Of a DNA stretch of 64,000 nucleotides, positions 20,985-31,934 are shown piece by piece. The notes below the pieces were generated by a model. The model saw only the letters and a program-made list of their open reading frames with translations, had not been told where the DNA came from and did not search any database. Within the stretch, counting starts at the first letter, position 1, and each line of letters opens with the position of its first letter. A program made the translations under genes and the position numbers. Source of the stretch: Ovis canadensis (taxonomy: Eukaryota; Chordata; Mammalia; Artiodactyla; Bovidae); contig NC_091263.1 of the NCBI RefSeq assembly GCF_042477335.2, positions 69,558,501 to 69,622,500 on the forward strand, in the 5' to 3' direction.

Positions 20985-21090
20985 GAGCTTGTGGGGACAG
21001 TCTCCTGCGCTTGACAGACAAGGAAACTGACGCATAGAGGTTGCATGGCTTCTGTAAGGTCAGACAGCTGGCAAATGAACAGAATAAATG
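20985..21090 (-). mobile_element. MIR SINE
   Basis: Reverse MIR: 'gacaaggaaactgacgcata' and 'aaggtcagacagctggcaaa'. Confidence 0.75.
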
Positions 21091-21099
21091 AAAACTCCT

Positions 21100-21640
21100 G
21101 CCCTGGTGTCCTTTTAATTCTGATAAATAGATAGACAAGCAAAATATGCGGGCCTTTAAAAGGCAACAAATGCTGTGGAAAACTTAAGGAGATAGGTGTG
21201 TGTGTATAGATATACGGACTACCTATACTATGTGTGTGTAAGATAGAGAAGACTGGGAATGCTGGGGGAAGGCTAAAAATAGAACAGAGCGATCAGAGAA
21301 AGATTCTAAAGACGGCAGCATTTAAGGGCTCACCAGAGGCGAGGGCAGGAGGGTCCCGTGTGAGGGAACCATGTCCCAGGTGAAGGGGGTGTGAACAGAG
21401 GCTGCTGAGGCAAGAGCCGGCCCGTGTGCGGAGCTCAGAAGCAGCCAGGAGGTCGGTGTGGCTGAGACCAGGGGTGGGCTTCCCAGGAGAGCGCACCACC
21501 GGCCCAGATCCTGCCTCAAAGGCCACTGCAGGGGCTTTGATTTCTACTCTGAGGGTAGTGGCTTCTGAACAGAGGAGGGGTCTGGTCATTCAACAGAATC
21601 CCCCTGGCTACCAGGTTGAGAAGAGAATTTAGTAACGCAT
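21100..21640 (-). mobile_element. L2 LINE, diverged
   Basis: Reverse L2 signatures: 'gataaatagatagacaagca', 'agagaaagattctaaagacg', and 'ggctttgatttctactctga' 'gggtagtggc' (the 'tttggattttattctaagtg' block). Order matches L2. Confidence 0.55.
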
Positions 21641-22271
21641 GAATGAGTGAGTGAGAATCCTTGTACCTCTTCACAGTTTAGCCACTTACTTTATGGAGGG
21701 ACAAGAGGCAGGAGAGGGCGGGGAGCTGGTGGAAGCCACACTGCACACAGAGTCTGGAATCCGGGCCCCGCAGACAGACAGCTGGGCCTGGCGGGAGGCT
21801 GGCGGTCTTTGCTGTGATCCAGCTGCCCCGCCAGCCCTGTGTTCCCACCACCAGCGCAGCCTCAGGGGGCCGGTGTGATCATAGGCATGAAAGTCAGCCC
21901 CACGCAGGGACGATGATCAGAAGCCTTGTGACAACTGTTTCCCCTCAGAACACCACTTTCAGGAGGCACCAGGCCATCAGGGCGGCCCTTCTCATCCTCC
22001 TCCAGCTCCCTGGGCGGCCTGCCAGTCCCCCATGCAGCAGGCTGAGGCCGTGGCACTCCTACCGAACAGCAGAAACAGTCACAATTGCTCAGATACTAAC
22101 CTTCTGCTGAAAGCAGGCCTGCTCTGAAGGGAGGAGCCCATAGTGGCAGATGAGGCTGCTCAGAGTGTGGTCATCGCAGGTGCCTGACCGCAGCAGATGT
22201 GCCTAGGGCTACACTGTTGAATGAGACAAGGTCCCTGCCCTCAAGGAGCTCTCAGCCAGGCTTCCAGCGTG
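21641..22271. other. Unique sequence
   Basis: No confident repeat or gene. 21,880-21,960 may hold a MIR trace. Confidence 0.35.
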
Positions 22272-22487
22272 CCTATGTGCTTGGTAAGTCACTTCAGTCA
22301 TGTCCGACTCTTTGTGACCTCATGGACTCTAGCCCGCCAGGCTCCTCTGTCCATGGGATTCTCCAGGCAAGAATACTGGAGTGGGTTGCCATGCCCTCCT
22401 CCAGGGGATCTTCTGACCCAGGGATCACAACTGGGTCTTCTTCAGTGCTGGCAGGTTCTTTGCCATCTGAGCCACCAGGGAAGCCCT
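22272..22487 (-). mobile_element. Bov-tA SINE
   Basis: Full-length minus-strand copy ending 'gagccaccagggaagccc'. A (TG)9 run follows at 22,496-22,513. Confidence 0.95.
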
Positions 22488-22555
22488 GAGGCAATTGTGT
22501 GTGTGTGTGTTTGTTTTTTTTTAAATATGTTCCCATACCATTTTAAAACATAATC

Positions 22556-22875
22556 TTGTTTACTTATGTCTGTGCTGGGTCTTCACTGCGGCACAGGCGT
22601 TTCTCTCGTTGTGCTGAGCAGGGGCTCCGCTCTAACTGCAGTACACAGGCTTCTCACTGTGGCGGCTTCCCTTGTTCTAGAGCATGGGTTTCGTAGTTGT
22701 GGCAACGTGGGCTCATTTGTTGTGATTTCCAGACTCCAGAGCACAGACTCAGTAGTTGGGACACACGGGCTTAGTTACTCCACGGCATGTAGGATCTTCC
22801 TAGACCAGGGATTGAACCCGTGTCTCCTACAGTGGCAGGAGGATTCTTTACTACCAAGCCCCCAGGGAAGCCCCC
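22556..22875 (-). mobile_element. CHR-type SINE
   Basis: Minus-strand tRNA-Glu-derived CHR element: 'gggtcttcactgcggcacag', 'cacagactcagtagttggga', 'gaccagggattgaacccgtg' and 'ccagggaagccc'. CHR SINEs mark the whale, hippo and ruminant clade. Confidence 0.88.
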
Positions 22876-22889
22876 AAAGTTTTTCTTTT

Positions 22890-23160
22890 TAAGGAACTTT
22901 TGTTCTTTTTTTTAGAAAATTTTATTAGAGTATACTTCATTTACAGTGTCGTGTTAATTTCAAGTGTGTAGCAAAGTGATTCAGTTATACACGTATTCAT
23001 TCTTTTTCAAATTCTGTACATATATGGGTTACTTTCATCGGTGTTTTTATCGTTTTCAGAGTATAGGTCTTTTGACTCCTCAGGTAGGTTTATTCCTAGG
23101 TATTTTATTCTTTTTGATGCAATGGTGAATGGAATTGTTTCCTTAATTTCACCTCTGAGG
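22890..23160 (-). mobile_element. L1 fragment (3' UTR plus ORF2 end)
   Basis: Minus strand: T run, 'tttattagagtatacttcat', 'gcaaagtgattcagttatac', then an ORF2-type piece 'cctaggtattttattctttt' 'tgatgcaatggtgaatgg'. The two pieces are not adjacent in a full L1, so an internal deletion or two copies are involved. Confidence 0.75.
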
Positions 23161-23164
23161 CAAT

Positions 23165-23370
23165 CTTTTCAGAGTTGAGTGGAGACCTAGAAAGGGTTAA
23201 TTGGAGAATGTAGAGTGGGCTTTGAAGTATGATTAGGAGTTGTCTTGAACCAAGAAGAGAGGCCTGGGCATTCCAAGTAGAGGGAGCAGCTCAAGCAAAG
23301 GCCCAGGGGTGTGAAAGGTCATGGAGTGGTCAAGGAATCGCCAAAAGGCCAAGACAGAAGCAGCAACCAG
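23165..23370 (-). mobile_element. L2 LINE fragment
   Basis: 'ggcattccaagtagagggag' 'cagctcaagcaaaggccc' is the reverse L2 'cattccaggcagagggaaca' block. Confidence 0.7.
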
Positions 23371-23829
23371 AATATGTCTGCATCTCTTCCTTTCTCTTCT
23401 CCCCACATAGTCTCTAAAAATCCTCCTTACTGCTCAAACAATTCTGCCCTGCCCTCAGTTTGCATTCCTCACCCCAATCCGCCCCAAAAGTATATAAATA
23501 TTCATCCAAACAAAACACCTGTCTTCCCGGGGAGGAAATGAGCTTCTGAGAGCATGCGATTTTCAGCACATTGTTGCCCAAGAGATGAGATAGTGTTTCG
23601 ACATTCACCCACTATTCTAACTGGGGGGTGCTGAATGATCTGGCCTGGGTGGGACTGGATTAGGAATTAAGAAAAAGTGGTGGATGGAAAGGAACGAGGG
23701 TGGAGTCGATTAAAGAGGCCTAGAACCCAGGCTGAGCTGCTGAAATGCTGCTGAGGGCGAGGGGTGGCCTGGGCCCCGCCCAGGGCCACCCCAGGCTTGC
23801 TGTGAGGATGAGCACAGAGTCGGCCTTCA
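23371..23829. other. Unique sequence
   Basis: No gene seen. Its left part (23,370-23,530) is a C/A/T-rich stretch that could be decayed L2. Confidence 0.35.
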
Positions 23830-24010
23830 GAGCTGTCAGAAGCGATTAATCCATCAACGGCACAGCGCACTGGAAACCTGGCTCTGACTCAATGGCTCAT
23901 TAATAACCGGACTCTGATCAGCCCGCAGATGCTAATTCAAGTCGCCCCAGACAAAGGGCGGCCTTCCGAGAGCTCGGCATTAACCCTCCGCAGCTTCCTC
24001 TGCAGGACAC
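23830..24010. promoter_or_regulatory. Candidate conserved non-coding element
   Basis: Unique DNA with dense homeodomain-like sites: 'gcgattaatccatcaacg' (TAATCC, the OTX/PITX type), 'ctcattaataaccgg', 'gatgctaattcaag' and 'cggcattaaccc', with several CpGs between. Typical look of a developmental enhancer; unverified. Confidence 0.4.
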
Positions 24011-24154
24011 AGTCAGGGCCCGGGGGAGATGAGCCTGGGGTAGGCTCTGGGCCACCCACTGTCCTCCCATGTGAGGACAGGCTCATGCTCAACAGCTCTG
24101 CAGGGCCAGCGCCCAGGGGCACCTAGAGTATTAGGCCCAGCCCCTGGCAGGCCC

Positions 24155-24290
24155 AACCCCTGCCATTTGGCATGCAGGTAGAGGCACTGAGGCTCAGGGA
24201 GGTCCTGGGCTTGCCCAAGGTCACAGAGTAAGAAAGGAACAGAGCTTAGACATGACTGCAGGCTGGAGTCCTTCCCACCCTGCCCTTCTG
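24155..24290 (-). mobile_element. MIR SINE
   Basis: Reverse MIR: 'ggcactgaggctcagggagg' and 'cttgcccaaggtcacagagt'. Confidence 0.8.
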
Positions 24291-24514
24291 TCTCCCAGTC
24301 CCTAGGGCGGCCCTGTGTCCCTGTCTCTGAGCCCCACAGTGGGGAAAACAGAGCTTGGCCACAGCCTCAGCCTGATAACAGGCACATGGGCGGGGCATTT
24401 GGGGAGGGCAGCAACCTCCAACTCACCCCCACACTCCAGCCCCTAGCCGTGGGCCTGATACAGAGATGGGTCTTAAGAAAACACACAATTCCCGACTGAG
24501 TTAATGCTAATTCT

Positions 24515-24745
24515 CCAGGGTAATGTGGCTCAGCTGGTAAAAAACCCGCCTGCCACTGCAGGAGACAGAGACACAGGTTCAATCCCTGGGTGGGAAAGAT
24601 CCCCTGGAGAAGAGAATGGCGCCCCAATCCAGTATTCTTGCCGGGGAAATCCCAAGGATAGAGAAGCCTGGCGGGCTGCAGTCTATGGAGTTGCAAAGAG
24701 TCAGACACAACTAAGCGCGCGCGCGCACACACACACACACAAACT
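24515..24745 (+). mobile_element. Bov-tA SINE with CG/CA tail
   Basis: Full Bov-tA ending 'agtcagacacaactaagcgc'. The tail has turned into alternating (GC)n(AC)n at about 24,714-24,742, a potential Z-DNA run. A short duplication CTAATTC may flank it. Confidence 0.92.
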
Positions 24746-24879
24746 CTAATTCAAGCTCAGTGGGAATGGTGTTTTAATCAGGTACAAACTGCTCCACAAT
24801 TTCGGAGGGGAAAGAGATCTTGGAAGGCTTCCTGGAGGAAGGAGCATCAGATATGAGCCTTTAAGCAAAGACAGGCCCT

Positions 24880-25080
24880 GCCTGGGGCTGTTCTGAGCAT
24901 CTTCTCATTTCATCCTTGCCACAAAAACCCAACAATGATTATAACCATGATTATATCCACTTTACAGATGAGGAACCTGGTCAAGGTAAGTCCTTACCCA
25001 AAGTTCCATATCTAGGAAGCAGCGGAGTTGAGACATGAATCCAGGTCTTTCTGTCACCAAAACGCATGACCTCGTTAGCT
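24880..25080 (-). mobile_element. MIR SINE, long copy
   Basis: Reverse MIR from 'tctgagcatcttctcatttc' through 'ccactttacagatgaggaac' to 'catgaatccaggtctttctg'. Confidence 0.85.
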
Positions 25081-25658
25081 TCTGAAGGCCCGGCTTAGTT
25101 AGCCCTGCTGAGGGAAACCAGACTTCCCCAAGATGTGTCCACTTGTCCCTGGGACCGCATGTCATTCCGTCCCAAGATCATGCGTGCCCCTCCTGCCATG
25201 GATTCCAGTCAGCTGTGCCTATGAGCGCGGGGGGTCACCACGGCATCACCCACGTCCAGCACCAGCATTTGCAGGCTGGGAGCCACCCGCAGATATCTGC
25301 TGAGGGGACTTTAATCCATTGACCCTGAGATCTCAGAGGGCCCCTGTGAGGGCTTCACCAGTGGACTCCAGCTCAGGAAGAGGCTGACTCCATGCCAGGG
25401 GTGGGCTGTGTTGGGCTGTTTATTATTATTCAGATTTGACCAGCCTCCTTCCTTCCTGGATTCAAAGCAATGCCCATCCCCAGGGAGGTGCAGAGCAGAG
25501 AAGGGGACACTGCCACGCAAGGCCCAACGCCAAGTTTCCTGACTCCTGACTCCCTGGGAAGTGCTCCTTGACCCTCGGAAACTTGCCTCACTCGAGCTCT
25601 GCATCCTTTGACAACAGAAAATCCCCTAATAAGGAAACAATTCAACCACAGCTCTGTT
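25081..25658. other. Unique sequence
   Basis: No gene or repeat recognised. Confidence 0.4.
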
Positions 25659-25870
25659 GGCTTCCCAGGTGGAGCAGTGGTAAAGAATCCACCTACCGGT
25701 GCAGGAGATGCAAGAGACTCAGGTGCGATCCCTGGGTCAGAAAGATCCCCTGGAGGAAGAAATGGCAACCCACCCCAGTATTCTTGCCTGGAGAATCCCA
25801 TGGACAGAGGAGCCTGGCGGGCTACAGTCCCTGGGGTCGCAGGGAGTCAGGCATGACTGAGCGACTGAGT
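25659..25870 (+). mobile_element. Bov-tA SINE
   Basis: Complete copy: 'ggcttcccaggtggagcagt' to 'catgactgagcgactgag', followed by a short CA run. Confidence 0.95.
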
Positions 25871-26109
25871 CCACACACACAGCCCCATCACCAACCTACC
25901 CGTTTGTTCCCACCTCATCCTGTCCTAGCCGCTCGCCCTGATCCTGACCAGAGGCTGGATGTACTACTTGTCAGACTAACCTGGTGTGTGCTGGGGAGAG
26001 TGTGTGAGCACACGGGAGTGGGGTGTGTGTGTATGTACCCTGCAGGACCCCTGAGCCTCTGTGTACATAAGAAACGATGCTCCCTGCTGCCTTTCTCCTC
26101 TGCTCTCAC

Positions 26110-26537
26110 ACTGTGACCACACTCACAGTACTTTTGACTCCAGATTGTGGGTTTTGCACACCTCAAGCAATTCTGCAACCTCACCTGGGAGTCCTCCAAC
26201 TGAACTCAGGGCTGACGCTGTCTACCTGGAGTCAGAGTCAGATCCCACAGGTTATGGCCGCAGTCCCCCGAGACTGCCCCCACTTCAGACACCAGTCGCA
26301 TGTCCTGAGTGCCCTTCTGTCCATCTGGGCACAGGTCCTGAGTGCACCCGTACTTCTCACCAGCCAGACAGAAGTCAGGGTCCCCGTGACTCCCACCTTG
26401 GGGTTGATCACTTGCCAGAATGGCTCATAGGACTCAGGGAAACACATACTTTAGTTACTGCTTTTTTATATAACAAAGGATATGGATGAACAGCTAGATG
26501 AAGAGGTGCGTACAGAAAGGTCCAGAAGAGTCTCAAG
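26110..26537. mobile_element. Old LTR/DNA-type repeat, left part
   Basis: The words 'aatggctcataggactcagg', 'acaaaggatatggatgaaca' and 'gctagatgaagaggtgcgta' recall an old dispersed mammalian element. Family not assigned. A Bov-tA interrupts it. Confidence 0.4.
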
Positions 26538-26742
26538 TTTCCCAGGTGGCAGTAGCAGTAAAGAATCTGTTAGTGCAGGAGATATAAGAGACACAGATTC
26601 TACCCCTGGGTCGGGAAGATCCCCGGGAGACGGGCACGGCGACTTATTCCAGTGTTCTTGCCTGTAGAATCCCATGGTCAGAGGAACCTGGCAGGCTATA
26701 GTCCATGGGGTCGCAAGAGTCAGACATGACCTAGCAACTCAG
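26538..26742 (+). mobile_element. Bov-tA SINE
   Basis: Diverged full copy ('gtttcccaggtggcagtagc' to 'agtcagacatgacctagc') followed by a C run and CCA repeats. Confidence 0.92.
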
Positions 26743-26757
26743 CCCCCCCCACCACCA

Positions 26758-26990
26758 CCATATAGTCCCAATTAACTCAATCTCCAGACCCTCTTCTTTT
26801 CCTAGAGGGTAAGGGGTGGGGCTGAAAGTTCCAAGCTTCTGATCGTGGCTTGGTCTTTCTGCGGACCAGCACCTATCCTAAAGTCATCCAGGAGCCCACC
26901 TAATGTCACATAATTAGGGGAAAAAAACACTCCTGTTATTTAGGAAGTTCCAAGGGTTTCAGGAGCTCTGTGCCAGGAACTGGGGGCAGA
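26758..26990. mobile_element. Old repeat, right part
   Basis: 'ggtaaggggtggggctgaaa' 'gttccaagc', 'ctaaagtcatccaggagccc' and 'aagttccaagggtttcagga' continue the element begun at 26,110. Confidence 0.5.
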
Positions 26991-27003
26991 GATCAATCAA
27001 CAA

Positions 27004-27054
<51 letters not shown>
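27004..27054. repeat. (TG)n(TA)n compound microsatellite
   Basis: About ten TG units pass directly into about fifteen TA units. Prone to length change and DNA unpairing or cruciform formation. Confidence 0.97.
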
Positions 27055-27058
<4 letters not shown>

Positions 27059-27109
27059 CTCATAGTATGTTTGTGAGACGTGTTTGTATGTGTGTGTGTT
27101 GTCTCTCTT

Positions 27110-27470
27110 AGCTGAGGCTACTCCATGTTGCAGTAACAAGTGGTCCCCAGATCACAGTAGCTCATAACAATGAAGATTTACTTCCCAGCATGAGTTACTT
27201 CTAGGGTTGCCTCTGGCTCTGCACCCTGCCCGCTGCTCTCTGGGCCAAGAGTAAATGGGCAGCATCTACCCGGAGTGCCTCCCCACAGCAGAGGCAAAGG
27301 AGAGCATGGAGGAACTGAGAGCTGGCTCTGGAGGCTCCCACCCAGAGGGGCACACAGCTCTTCCCCTCCAGTTTCAGGCGCTGGCTCTGGTCACGTGACT
27401 GGGCCTGTTCTCATGGGAAGTGGCCCCTCCCTCGGGGAGAGCCAGGAAGCACACTTGAATGGGAGCCAGC
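27110..27470. mobile_element. Old interspersed repeat, unassigned
   Basis: 'catgttgcagtaacaagtgg' and 'cagtagctcataacaatgaa' 'gatttacttc' match the common pattern '..gtggcttaaaacaacaaagattta..'; also 'ctggtcacgtgactgggcct' near 27,386. Highly diverged. Confidence 0.45.
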
Positions 27471-27512
27471 CTACCCTACTCAGGCGCAGGGCTGTGCAAA
27501 GCTGTGCATGTC

Positions 27513-27970
27513 ATTGTTGTCTCTAGCTGCTCAGTTGTGCCAAGTTCTTTGTTCAAACTCATGTCCAAACTCAGTTGTGCCAAGTCTTTACGACCCCATG
27601 TACTGCACACACCAGGCTTGCCTATCCTTCACCATCTCCCAGAATTTGTTCAAACTCATGTCAGTGATGCCATCCAACCATCTCATCCTCTGTCGTCCCC
27701 CTTCTCCTGCCCTCAATCTTTCCCAGCATCAGGGTCTTTTCCAATGAGTCACCTCTTCACATCAGGTGGCCAAAGTATTGGAGCTTTAGCTTCAGCATCA
27801 ATCCTTCCAATGAATATTCAGGGTTGATTCCTTTAGGATTGACTGGTTTGATCTCCTGGCAGTCTGAGGGACTCTCGAAAGTCTTCCCCAACACCACAGT
27901 TGGAAAGCATCCGTTCTTCGATGCTCAGCCTTCTTTAGGGTCCAACTCTCTTATCCGTACATAACTACTG
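27513..27970 (-). mobile_element. BovB LINE 3' portion
   Basis: Minus-strand BovB. Its 3' tail holds a local duplication in which 'ctcagttgtgccaagt' occurs twice (27,530 and 27,571 areas), with copied 'ttcaaactcatgtc' words between. Frame is broken. Confidence 0.93.
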
Positions 27971-27984
27971 TGTGTCTCAGTGGC

Positions 27985-28275
27985 TCTTGGTGACTGTGAG
28001 AAAGTACAGCTGCACAAATCTATCTGTGTGGGTACCTTGTGCTTCTGGGTGTACGCAGGTGTCAGTTGGTGTTTCTGGGTATAAAAAAAAAAAAGTGTGT
28101 AAATGGTGTGCACAAGAGCCTGTGCTTGAACGGACAAATGAGAGTGTGTGTGATGGGAAGAATGTGAGTCAGGGGAGGGTGTGAGCATGTGTGTGCAAGT
28201 TTATGTGTGTGCATACGAGTAAGTGTGTGCACACCCATGCAAGCATGTATGTACCTGTGTGCCACAAGCCCACAC
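27985..28275. repeat. TG-rich low-complexity region
   Basis: Irregular GTGTG words, with an A12 run at 28,083-28,094. Frames on both strands are low-complexity artefacts. Confidence 0.8.
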
Positions 28276-28657
28276 CCCAGCACTGCGTCCATCTGCACGT
28301 ACAGCAAATGCCCCCCACACTCACACCCCAACATACGCTCCCGTCCCCAGAGAAGAAGCCGTCACAGATGGGAGGCGAGATGCTCAATTTCCCAGCTGAT
28401 GATTTAGCAGATTCATTCACCCCTCATTTGTGGCCATCTGTCGCCGTCCACGCAGCCGCTGGGCCGTCTCCACCTGGCTCGAGCACCGAGGCTGCACAGT
28501 GACGGCGGCAGGACTGGCCAGCAGCTCCAGAGGCTAAGGTGCCTCCCAGACCCAGGACTGACTCTCAGAGCTGCCCCGGGGGAATGGGAGCCCAGCAGAC
28601 AGATGCAGTCCTGAGCCACAGCTAAAGACAGATCTTCCAGAAGGGATTCGGGGTTCT
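28276..28657. other. Unique sequence
   Basis: No gene or repeat recognised. Confidence 0.4.
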
Positions 28658-28669
28658 CCAAAATGCCTT

Positions 28670-28881
28670 GTGCACGCTTAGTGGCTCAGTCGTGTCTGCC
28701 TCTTTGTATCCCCATGGACTGTAGTCCCCCAGGCACCTCTGTCCATGGGATTCTCCAGGCAAGAATACTGCAGTGGGTTGCCATTTGCTACTCCAGGGGA
28801 TCGTGCCAATCCAGAGATCAAACCTGCCTCTCCTGCCTTGGCAGGTGGATTCTTTACCACTAGCGCCACCTGGGAAGCCCC
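28670..28881 (-). mobile_element. Bov-tA SINE
   Basis: Full minus-strand copy ending 'gcgccacctgggaagccc'. Target duplication CAAAATGCCTT (28659-28669) and CCAAATGCCTT (28882-28892). Confidence 0.95.
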
Positions 28882-28989
28882 CCAAATGCCTTAGGCTGCC
28901 CCAGACCTCCAGCAACATTCTCCCACTCCCAACTCACCTCTCCCCGCCCGCCACATAGGAACCTTTGTTGGGGCAGAACAAGCCAGCCC

Positions 28990-29165
28990 CTGATAGTCAC
29001 CCCTGCCATGTTCTGGGCCTGGCTCTGTGCTCTGCACTTGACCTGCACCGTCTCATTTAGGCCCAAGACAGAGATGCTGCTCCTTGCCCTGTTCAGCCGA
29101 TGAGGAAACCGAGGCGCTGAGAGCTGTACACGTTTACACACCCCACTGGAAGCAAAACCGAGTCT
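28990..29165 (-). mobile_element. MIR SINE
   Basis: Reverse MIR: 'tctcatttaggcccaagaca' and 'gatgaggaaaccgaggcgct'. Confidence 0.75.
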
Positions 29166-29444
29166 CTCGCTAAGGTCTCCCTGTTCACACTGCGGCCAGG
29201 GCTGCTCCAGGCCACCTCTTCCGGGAAGCCGCCTGATTAGCAGCCTGGAGGGGCCAGGCCTGGGCTACAGCAGGACTGCAGCCCTGAATGTGGATGCTGG
29301 TGCGGCGGTGCAGCAGAGGACATAGGTCACCCCGTCTGATTCTCTGGTGACCACGCTCCCCCTTTCCAGGAGGGAAGATGACCCCACCAACTTGGTCCTG
29401 ATTTCTGATTCCAATACATCCTTGAAATGAGCCTCTCATGCCTA
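29166..29444. other. Unique sequence
   Basis: No repeat or gene recognised. Confidence 0.35.
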
Positions 29445-29582
29445 GGGCAGCCTTTGTCATGCCCCCGCTCAACCACCGTCCTGGCCTGGGATGGAGTCCA
29501 GCCTCCCCAAGAGCTGAGGCTGGCCCTGGCCTTGAGGCTCACCCACCTGTCTGGCCTCTCAGCCCCACCTCCCCTCTGTTCT
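29445..29582 (+). mobile_element. L2 LINE, part 1
   Basis: C-rich forward L2-like sequence, interrupted by a CHR SINE; continues at 29,754. Confidence 0.4.
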
Positions 29583-29753
29583 TTTTATTTTTCAATCAAA
29601 TACATGTATTTCTTTGGCTGCACTAGGTCTTAGTTGTGGCCCTTGGGATCCTTGGTTGCGGCAGGTGGGATCTTGTTCCCGGACCAGGGATTGAACCTGG
29701 GCCCTCTGCACTGGGCGCCCGGAGCCTTAGCCACGGGACCGCCATGGAAGTCC
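29583..29753 (-). mobile_element. CHR-type SINE
   Basis: Minus strand: 'tttggctgcactaggtctta', 'gttgcggcaggtgggatctt', 'gaccagggattgaacctggg' and 'ccatggaagtccctg'. Confidence 0.88.
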
Positions 29754-30035
29754 CTGCTCTCTGCTCTAGCACTGAGTCCCTCCCCCACGCTCCCTCAACT
29801 CTGATTCTTCCCTCCTCCAGTCTCCTTCACACTTTCCCAGCTCACTCCTGCCCACCCTGCCCTCCTCCAGGAAGTCTCCCCTGCCTCCTAAGGGCTGCCT
29901 TCCCTGCCGTGCGCCGTCCCTTCATCCCTTCGTGGGGCCGCTCACCCCGCAGGGGGCTCGTGTCTCCCCCGCTAAACTGTAAGTTCCTGGGGGGACGTGC
30001 TGCTTCCTCAGTCACTCGCTTAACAAACACTACTG
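29754..30035 (+). mobile_element. L2 LINE, part 2
   Basis: 'ctcctccaggaagtctcccc' and 'ctaaactgtaagttcctggg' are forward L2 3' blocks. Confidence 0.6.
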
Positions 30036-30420
30036 ATCTCTCCCTGCCCCAGGCCAGGGACAATTCTAGAGGCCAGAGATGGATGAAAACAAGGAGGACG
30101 AGAGGGAGACCAACTAGGCTCGGGCAGCAGCTTTCAGGTAGGTGGTGACGGAAGGCTTCTCAGAGGTGGTGACAAGCATGCTGAGACCCAATAATGAGAA
30201 GAAACCAGCAACGCAAAGGTCTGAGGCTCAGGGACTCCTGGCTGGGCGGACAGCAGCTGCAAATGTCCCGAGGCAGGAGTGGGGCTGGCATGTTTGGGTT
30301 ATGCCCGTGTGGCTGGAGTGTGGACAGCTGGGGGCGGGCAGGGTTCAGAGAGGTAGCAAAGGTTTTCCTGAGCATTTCCTGAACATTTTTTACTTTGAAT
30401 ACTCTAGACTGCCTCCTCCA
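30036..30420 (-). mobile_element. L2 LINE, diverged
   Basis: Reverse L2: 'ggaaggcttctcagaggtgg' 'tgacaagcatgctgagaccc' and 'gtgtggctggagtgtggaca'. It lies head to head with the forward L2 on its left. Confidence 0.6.
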
Positions 30421-30513
30421 GGGAACCTTCTGTGACTGCAAATTCCTTATGCCTCTGAGCCCTCCCAGCTCTACCCGCAGTGATCCAAATCACCTCCCAG
30501 CCTCCTTAAGATA

Positions 30514-31152
30514 GCTGTTGTTCAGTCACTCAGTCATGTCCGACTCTCTGCAACCCCGTGGACTCCCACATGCCAAGCTTCCCTGTACTTCACTATCTCC
30601 TGGAGTTTGCTCAAACTCATGCCCACTGAGTCGGTGATGCCATCCAACCATCTCAATCATCTGTTGCCCCCTTCTCCTCCTGCCATCAGTCTTTCCCAGC
30701 ATCAGGGTCTTTTCCAATGAGTCAGCTCTTCACATCAGGTGGCCAAAGACCTGGAGTTTCAGCTTCAGCATCGGCCCTTCCAATGATTATTCACAGTTGA
30801 TTTCCCTCAGAATTGACTGGTTTGATCTTGCAGTCCAAGGGACTCTCAAGAGTCTTCTCCAGCACCACAGTTCAAAAGCATCAGTTGTTCAGTGCTTGGT
30901 CTTCTTTATGGTCCAACTCCCACATTTATAAAGAACTACTGAAAAAACCATAGCTTTGACTATATGGACTTTGTCGGCAAAGTGATGTCTCTGCTTTTTA
31001 ATACACTGTCTAGGTTTGTCATAGCTTTTCTTCCAAGGAGCAAGCGTCTTTTAATTTCATGGCTGCAGTCACTGTCTGCTGTGATTTTGGAGCCTAGGAA
31101 AATAGTCTGTCACTGTTTCTATTTTTTCCCCATCTATTTGCCATGAACTGAT
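30514..31152 (-). mobile_element. BovB LINE 3' portion
   Basis: From the tail 'gctgttgttcagtcactcag' to 'gattttggagcctaggaaaa' and 'catctatttgccatgaactg'. Several frame breaks; older than the copy at 12.9 kb. Confidence 0.95.
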
Positions 31153-31514
31153 GGGAAGATGCATGAGCCTCCAAACCCTTACCTTGTCTTGTTTAAATGA
31201 TGTAAAAGCATTTTATCAATACAAGTGGGCCGTCCCCTGTTCCTGGGCCCCCTGGCCAGGAGGGCACCTGCGGGATGTGGACGGGGTCCCAATCAAGGCA
31301 ATCAACCTCCGTGTCTGCTCCAGTTCCATTTAGCAGGTCGCTAGGGGAGGCAGGAAGGACTGGCTGGGCTGTCAGGCTTGGTTATTTATGGAATTCAATT
31401 TCCCCGGCTCCCTGCCACTCCCAGGAGCTTCACAGAGAAGGATTTTGTTTGGGCCTACAAGGGGGATTCAACTATCAAGTGACCCAAACACCTTCCAGAA
31501 GGACACATGGACAC
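31153..31514. other. Unique sequence
   Basis: No gene or repeat recognised. Confidence 0.35.
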
Positions 31515-31660
31515 TTCAGGGCAGTGTCTGGGGACAAGCAGAGGCAGAACCAGGCACTCCAGGCTGGGTGTCAGAAAATCTGGATTCTAGGCTGGTTCTG
31601 CCCCAGTGTTGGGCAAGCCCTTCTCTGGGCCCCCGTTTCCACCTTAGTAAGAGGTGAGAG
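31515..31660 (+). mobile_element. MIR SINE, diverged
   Basis: 'aaaatctggattctaggctg', 'ttgggcaagcccttctctgg' and 'cccgtttccaccttagtaag' give a forward MIR. Confidence 0.55.
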
Positions 31661-31689
31661 AGATTGAGCTAGGTCATGTGTTGATGTAT

Positions 31690-31905
31690 GTTTTTGTAAA
31701 AGTCCATATAAAACAATGTGGTAGGCTTTGTGGGTCATAGGGTCTCTGTCAGAACTACTCAATTCTGCCTTGCAATGCAAGAACAGCCATAGACGACACG
31801 CAAACAGATGGGCAGGGCTGTGTTCCAAAACAACTCTGCTTATGAAGAACAGGCGGTAGGCTGACCTTGGCCCATGGGCTGTAGATTGCTGACCCCGATG
31901 CAGGT
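31690..31905. mobile_element. hAT-Charlie-type DNA transposon relic
   Basis: 'gtaggctttgtgggtcatag' 'ggtctctgtcagaactactc', 'gcaagaacagccatagacga' and the end 'ctgtagattgctgacccc' match a very common non-autonomous hAT element. No transposase. Confidence 0.8.
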
Positions 31906-31934
31906 GACTGGTGTGTCAGTCAGGACACTTTAGG

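Noticed and set aside
20501..21169. 222-codon minus-strand frame
   Set aside because: Runs through MIR and L2 sequence without domain similarity.
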